DNA of 64,000 nt, taken from an uncultured Christensenella sp. (GTDB taxonomy: Bacteria; Bacillota; Clostridia; Christensenellales; Borkfalkiaceae). Both the position numbers and the translations under genes were made by a program. The stretch's first letter is position 1; every line of letters starts with the position of its first letter. The notes beneath the pieces were generated by a model, which saw only the letters and a program-made list of their open reading frames with translations, had not been told where the DNA came from and did no database searches. The DNA lies in assembly GCA_910578195.1 (NCBI GenBank), contig CAJTOY010000006.1, positions 1 to 64,000 on the forward strand, given 5' to 3'. Shown here piece after piece: positions 60,301 to 64,000 of this stretch.

Positions 60301-60706
60301 AACAGCCCGTCACGCACGGCTCGACGCCAGCGGACTTAATCGCTTTAATCAGATTGTATATGCACGAGCGCACGAAATACGGGTCTTCCGAAACGCCGTT
60401 GACGTAAGGGTTGCTTTTTACGCGAAGCTCGGGCGTGAACAGCAAGTTTACCGAATTTTTCTTTGCGCGAAGGGCGATATCCGCCGCGACGTCCGAAATA
60501 AGCTCGGAATTCCACGAATTGACCAAAGCTCCGAACGCGGGATATATGTTGCCTTCCGCGACGTTCACCTCTTCCCACGAAGCGGTGTTTACGCGGCGAA
60601 TTCCCGCCTTGGCGTTGCCCTGCATGAACAGAGTGTTCGCGTCGGCGACAAGGGAAATTTTTTCGTCGATATTGAGTTTTTTCAAAATTTCAGGATTTTT
60701 AATCAT
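57344..60706 (-). CDS. GH3-like pseudoenzyme with two membrane helices and a degenerate AAA+ domain
   Basis: 1120 residues. Residues 1-650 follow glycoside hydrolase family 3: SEDPYFV near 106, VVTMTSYTKLSGSYAEAN, a GH3 C-terminal domain (AIVLLKNNDGLLPLK to YPFGHGLSYTDFEYS) and a fibronectin-III-like domain. The nucleophile position reads VVSGEC (Gly211) where active enzymes have VVSDW. Two helices at about 679-702 and 722-747 follow, with no signal peptide, so both ends are probably cytoplasmic. Residues about 810-1120 align end to end with the neighbouring AAA+ modules, but Walker A (KSRNAPLLP for GMSGTGKT) and Walker B (LTGVD for LDEMN) are lost. ATG 60706 overlaps the LRR gene stop by 8 bases. 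Confidence 0.8.
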   Translation of the reverse strand: MIKNPEILKKLNIDEKISLVADANTLFMQGNAKAGIRRVNTASWEEVNVAEGNIYPAFGALVNSWNSELISDVAADIALRAKKNSVNLLFTPELRVKSNPYVNGVSEDPYFVRSCIYNLIKAIKSAGVEPCVTGCYIKNSDVRYLDTKMDLRTVREYFFNPYKAVSAFEDGVVTMTSYTKLSGSYAEANTSILGNMLSTIAEKRNGFVVSGECDDDLNVEGAMKHAVSVGGNPSALKQAALNYNYIKEAMTTGDASGTDMEAACQSYSAVSDEMLGEAVERVVRFSEFINADKQVTATAKGEQLALSAAIEAIVLLKNNDGLLPLKRKKVAIIGDPAFDGGFAEFFSANCGNEGVEVVGTARGYSLSGDRNETLLAEARAVAKTADVVLLFLGLDKKREEQLGYSERVKLPANRLALADALTKENKNVVAVITTNCQIDAGFDDNMSATLIAPLDCKNSNEALTEILLGVSNPSGKLASTYYADTDKYFTKIKNYKNTGRIKVGGFIGYRYYDAAGSGAKYPFGHGLSYTDFEYSNAVVTPETVEVTVRNIGGYAGSEVVQLYIGKTGTSVIRPLKELKDYKKIFLRPGESKVVKFRISGKLLAVYDEQKKRNITEDGWYEVYVGSSVSDIRIEGKIKVEGEAVCRDFKKHPDYFLNMSNVLTEGYTLKNVKLTGKKGKPQIFAGLIGAGLCALATCILVALNALGVFDNIWRDTDILGLNDNKFLAVSGLSLLGIFLAFAVVFIAGAVMRKNSKLMAATVKTREPELKNRPQNPFEILFNEEFGEDEPEEETKTAAVEAFDEEQEALKYIDGTLTLKTACAQLLAYSKSCGVNMDTVTAAKLLAAFASSRLILLKSRNAPLLPELIKVLSGFFCTESYIDEFKDFKTFDGFFANNCASAVRSASELRQNVHIAGLTGVDVRAVRSFFMPLLKYVASPSSECRIKYGYDKTLAVPPNVWFVFGLDNSKPSADDAFIFGSAAYVDVNIGKCAPAAEKAGVRFFSYYQLRNFSDTLADKFPLDEDKGWKKIDKLEKYVNARSPYRIGNKLWLRAEKFASAILACGGGHKDALDCLTASIFLPAIICQTNGRLAAADESFAGVLDGIFGEDNVQEIKKVLNGF

Positions 60707-63700
60707 ATACATCCGCCTCGGGGTATTCGATACAATCTACCGGTATCGGTCGCGTCTCCGTCTTGCCGCAAATTTTGCACGTTCCCGTCTCTTCGCCCTC
60801 TTCCGTGCAGGTGGGTTTCTTGGTTATAACCCACTCGAAGTCGTGGTCGTTCGTCTTGGGCAGCGCGCTTGTCACAGTGAACTTATTGCAGTGCGGGCAC
60901 GTTCCCGTGGACACGCCCTCCTCCGCGCACGTCGGCGCTTTGGTGGTTTCCCACTCGAAGCCGTAATGGTCGCGCCAGGTCGAAACCGAGCCGTTTAAGT
61001 ATGTCCACTCGTAGTTTCCGTGCACGCAGTCGACGTATTCATAGCAAGTGGTGTTCGTAAGAGTCGGGGGGCAGAGGTTTTTCCAGCCCGCGCGAGTCCC
61101 CTCGAAGTAGACCGTGAAATATTCGTTTCTGAACGCCTTGTCCTCTATTCTAGAAACGCAAACGGGCACGAGCAGGGAGCTGAGCGAAGTATTTTCGAAC
61201 GCATAGCTTTTGACCGTGTATTCCTTTATGTCCGAAGTTTTTGGCAACTCTATTGCCCCGCCGCTTCCGTTGTATCTGAAAAGATACCAATTATTATAGA
61301 ATTTCGCGAACTCGAATTCTCTGACGACGGTAAACTCGGCTTTCTGATTTATGTCAGTGAAAATGACCGCCGCGTAATAACCCACCGAACCGTTTGACAA
61401 CGAGTGCTCGGTTATGTTAAGTCCGCTCAGATTGTACACGACGTACAGCTTCTGACAGCTGTAAAACGCGTAATCGGCAATTGCCGTAACCGACGACGGC
61501 ACGGTTATTTCGGTCAGACCGCCGCAGTAGGCGAATGCGTACCCGCCTATTCTCGTCAAGCCCGAATTCAGCTCGACCTTGGTCAGCGAATAGCAAGCCC
61601 TGAAAGCGTTTTCGCCTATTTTTTTGACAGTATCGGGAAATTTAATTTCCCTCAAAGACTGACAGTCCGAGAACGCGGCGACGGGAATTTCGGAAATCTT
61701 AGCGGAAAACTCCACCCTTTCCAGCGCATAGCAGTAAGCGAACGCGCCTTCGCCTATTTCGGTGACCGCGCCGCCTATCACCGCCCGCACTATTCCGGTG
61801 TTCGAAAAAGCGTAATGGCGGACTTTAAGCGAGGCGACGCTTTTGCCGTTGAACGTGAAGGCGTCGAGCACGATTTCTGTCGCGCCCTCTGCAAGCCAGA
61901 CCGCCGTCCACTCGCCGCGGCAATACAAATAATTTACGCCGTTTGTTTCATAGTAGCCCGCAACGTCCTTACTCTCGTTTGCTGAGACTATCGCCAAAGC
62001 GTGCGCGGCGACCCCGCCGTGAGACGCCTTGGTTAATTCGAGCGCGCTGTCGTTGTAAACGAGCAATAATTTTATGCAACCGTCGAACGCCCCTTCCTCT
62101 ATTCTTTCGAGCGTGGAGGGCAATAAGACGCTTTGAAGGGATTGACACTGCGTGAATGCGTACGCGCCGATTTGCTTCAACCCCTCGGGCAATTGCAATG
62201 TTTTAACTGCGTTACAGTTTTGGAAAGCCGACGGGCTAATGACCTCCAACCCGCTTTCGAAAATTATATCTTCGAGCAAAATGCAGTCGACGAAAGCCTG
62301 ACCTGATATTGTTTTGACCCCGTAGGGGATATTTACGCTTTTAAGCTTTGTGCACCTTTCGAAGGTGTTCTGTTCTATTTCCGTGAATTTCGCGCCCTCG
62401 AATTTGACGCTTTCGAGGTTTACGCACTCCGAGAAAGCATATTCTCCCAGACGGTTTACGCAAGCGGGCAGCACTACCGATATTATGCGAGTATCGCCGC
62501 TGAAAAGATACGCGGGCACGGCGTACTCCTCCACCTTTTGTCCGTTGAACGTCAATTGCGAGGGAAGTATAAGCGCCGCGATGTCTGCGGGATAGCCTAA
62601 AAGATAGTACTTATCTTCAAAGCGGGAATAGCCGAACTCGTAACCGTCGAACTTGAATTTTTGAAGCTGTAAATCGCCGCTGTCGTAGACAATCGCGTTG
62701 GGCGCCCACACGCGCAGACCGCAGAAATTCCAGATTTCCCAAAGCGTGTAACAGCCCGCGAACGTTGTTCTCTCGCCGATATATTTCACCGACTCGGGTA
62801 TGGTTATCTGTTGAAGCTGTCTGCAAAACGCGAAAGCGTAATCTTTCACCGTTTCCACGGTCGCGGGGATTGTGATTTGGGTAAGTCCGCAGTTAAAGAA
62901 GGCGTATTCGCCGATATCTTTGAGGTTTTCGGGAAGGATTATTTGTTTGAGCCCCGAACAGCCGTAAAACGCCGACTCGCCTATCCTTTCCGCAAGAGTT
63001 ATCTTAACGCTCGAAAGGGACGCGGGCACTCCGTCGAACACATAGCTTATGTAGTTGTTTTCGTTCGCGCTTCCGCCAATAAACGGCACTGTCATTTGCG
63101 TAAGCCCGTTACAGCCCGAGAAAGCGTACATTCCCACCTCTTCCAGACAGTCGGGCAAGGTGAGCGAGACAAGCGAAGCGCATTTATAGAACGAGTACGC
63201 ACCTATTCTCTGCAAGGGCGTATCGAGATTAATTTCGGTAAGCGACGAGCAATTCGCAAAGGCGTATTCGCCGATAATGCTCGTCTTTGCGGGAAGCTTT
63301 ATTTCGCGAATTCCCGTGCCGCCGTAGAAAGCGAAATCGGGCACGTTGGCGCCGTTGGTCAGGGTCACTCTTTTGAGGGAATACGGAATGTATCTTTCCG
63401 ACCGCGTGTATTCCTCCGCGCCGAAGATATAGCCGAGGTAGGTATTAGTATACGCGCTGCCGCCTATGTACGGAAGCACGATATTTTCGAGATTGCCGCA
63501 CGAATTGAACGCGCCTATGCCTATTTCGTAGACGGTTTCGGGCACGGTAACCGATGTAAGCGACAAACAGCCGCTGAACGCAAAGTCGCTTATTCTGTAT
63601 AAGCCCGCGGGGAATGAAACCTCCTTCACCGCGCTTGCGGCAAAGGCGTATTCGCGAAGCTCGGTCACGCGCGTTCCCGCAAACGACGTCAATTGCGAAT

Positions 63701-64000
63701 AGGCGAAAGCGTACTCGCCCACGTAATCGACCGCGCGCCAGTCGAACGACCTAAGACCCGCGTTATAGAATGCGTATGCGCCGACCGAGCTCGGGCTTAC
63801 GGGAAGGCTGAGCTCGGTGAGCGAGTAACAGTCGTAAAACGCGCGTTCGCCTATAATCGAACTGCCGAGCGTATTTATCTTTACGCTTTGAACGGGCGAG
63901 GAAGCAAGGAAATTCTTGCCTATCGCGTCGAGCGTGTTTATCGTGACGTTTTTAAGGCTTGTCGTGTTACCGCCGAAAAGGGAAACTATCGTCTTTGCGC
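60699..64000 (-). CDS. BspA-like leucine-rich-repeat surface protein, N-terminus outside the window
   Basis: The frame stays open to position 64000, so at least 1099 residues are here and the start lies beyond. It is made of dozens of LRR_5/BspA repeats of about 23 residues (IGEYAFANCSSLTEI, ITIPESVKYIGE, AFxxCxxL), broken by several non-repeat beta segments (YYLLGYPADIAALILPSQL). The C-terminus has two Cys-rich modules: PTCAEEGVSTGTCPHCNKF and PTCTEEGEETGTCKICGKT, frequent at the ends of clostridial BspA proteins. Such proteins bind host or bacterial surfaces. No C-terminal anchor is visible. Its stop overlaps the GH3-like gene, so it belongs to the same operon. Confidence 0.88.
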   Translation of the reverse strand, partial: AKTIVSLFGGNTTSLKNVTINTLDAIGKNFLASSPVQSVKINTLGSSIIGERAFYDCYSLTELSLPVSPSSVGAYAFYNAGLRSFDWRAVDYVGEYAFAYSQLTSFAGTRVTELREYAFAASAVKEVSFPAGLYRISDFAFSGCLSLTSVTVPETVYEIGIGAFNSCGNLENIVLPYIGGSAYTNTYLGYIFGAEEYTRSERYIPYSLKRVTLTNGANVPDFAFYGGTGIREIKLPAKTSIIGEYAFANCSSLTEINLDTPLQRIGAYSFYKCASLVSLTLPDCLEEVGMYAFSGCNGLTQMTVPFIGGSANENNYISYVFDGVPASLSSVKITLAERIGESAFYGCSGLKQIILPENLKDIGEYAFFNCGLTQITIPATVETVKDYAFAFCRQLQQITIPESVKYIGERTTFAGCYTLWEIWNFCGLRVWAPNAIVYDSGDLQLQKFKFDGYEFGYSRFEDKYYLLGYPADIAALILPSQLTFNGQKVEEYAVPAYLFSGDTRIISVVLPACVNRLGEYAFSECVNLESVKFEGAKFTEIEQNTFERCTKLKSVNIPYGVKTISGQAFVDCILLEDIIFESGLEVISPSAFQNCNAVKTLQLPEGLKQIGAYAFTQCQSLQSVLLPSTLERIEEGAFDGCIKLLLVYNDSALELTKASHGGVAAHALAIVSANESKDVAGYYETNGVNYLYCRGEWTAVWLAEGATEIVLDAFTFNGKSVASLKVRHYAFSNTGIVRAVIGGAVTEIGEGAFAYCYALERVEFSAKISEIPVAAFSDCQSLREIKFPDTVKKIGENAFRACYSLTKVELNSGLTRIGGYAFAYCGGLTEITVPSSVTAIADYAFYSCQKLYVVYNLSGLNITEHSLSNGSVGYYAAVIFTDINQKAEFTVVREFEFAKFYNNWYLFRYNGSGGAIELPKTSDIKEYTVKSYAFENTSLSSLLVPVCVSRIEDKAFRNEYFTVYFEGTRAGWKNLCPPTLTNTTCYEYVDCVHGNYEWTYLNGSVSTWRDHYGFEWETTKAPTCAEEGVSTGTCPHCNKFTVTSALPKTNDHDFEWVITKKPTCTEEGEETGTCKICGKTETRPIPVDCIEYPEADVYD

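Overview
The window comes from an anaerobic, fermentative member of the Firmicutes, most likely an uncultured, possibly gut-associated Clostridia; I cannot fix the lineage further. The evidence is pyruvate formate-lyase with its activase, a single-chain pyruvate:ferredoxin oxidoreductase, a dgt-dnaG-rpoD-trmK-nif3 order, an ECF ATPase/EcfT/TruA cluster, CdaA, strong AGGAGG-type ribosome sites and sigma-A promoters of the TTGACA-17-TATAAT type. Nearly every gene is on the minus strand; only the PFOR gene and the AspRS gene are on plus.

Layout. 1-51 looks like the end of an IS3-family element that lies mostly outside the window. 69-3241 holds thymidylate synthesis (thyA, folA), a membrane protein of the TVP38/DedA type and a Nudix-GNAT fusion. 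3291-6448 is a complete pflA-pflB transcription unit: a consensus promoter, a ZTP (pfl-motif) riboswitch with a terminator overlapping its 3' part, pflA, pflB and a terminator. 6511-9049 holds aspartate kinase with a coupled 57-residue membrane peptide, and the diadenylate cyclase cdaA followed by a 35-residue remnant of its usual partner CdaR. 9122-15844 holds holA, mnmE, a membrane protein, truA, ecfT and a natural fusion of the two ECF ATPases. 15897-20612 holds PFOR and a membrane-bound XRE regulator. 20719-26706 is a two-gene pectin-related unit: an Ig-domain lipoprotein and a family PL9 lyase lipoprotein. 26864-27130 holds a probable 6S RNA divergent from an archaeal-type AspRS gene.

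From 64000 down to 29376 all genes read leftwards. The lower part is the sigma factor/primase cluster, with four copies of a palindromic intergenic repeat filling the gaps, and a shikimate cluster (aroC, aroB, aroE, aroQ, aroK, plus an SDR). In that cluster every junction is a 4-base ATGA overlap, and the same coupling reaches upstream through a metallo-beta-lactamase-fold protein to a 2577-residue surface protein.

The most unusual region is 41424-64000: a BspA-like leucine-rich-repeat protein, a GH3-like protein whose nucleophile is replaced and which carries two membrane helices and a degenerate AAA+ domain, two membrane-anchored McrB-type AAA+ ATPases that are almost identical, a DUF2357-like coiled-coil protein between them with no visible nuclease, and two large membrane-anchored proteins with MBG-type repeats and a transglutaminase domain. 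My inference is that this is a cell-envelope machine in which McrB-type ATPases and a DUF2357 adaptor serve surface transglutaminases, comparable in logic to MoxR/DUF58/transglutaminase loci but built from different parts. I know of no description of such a locus.
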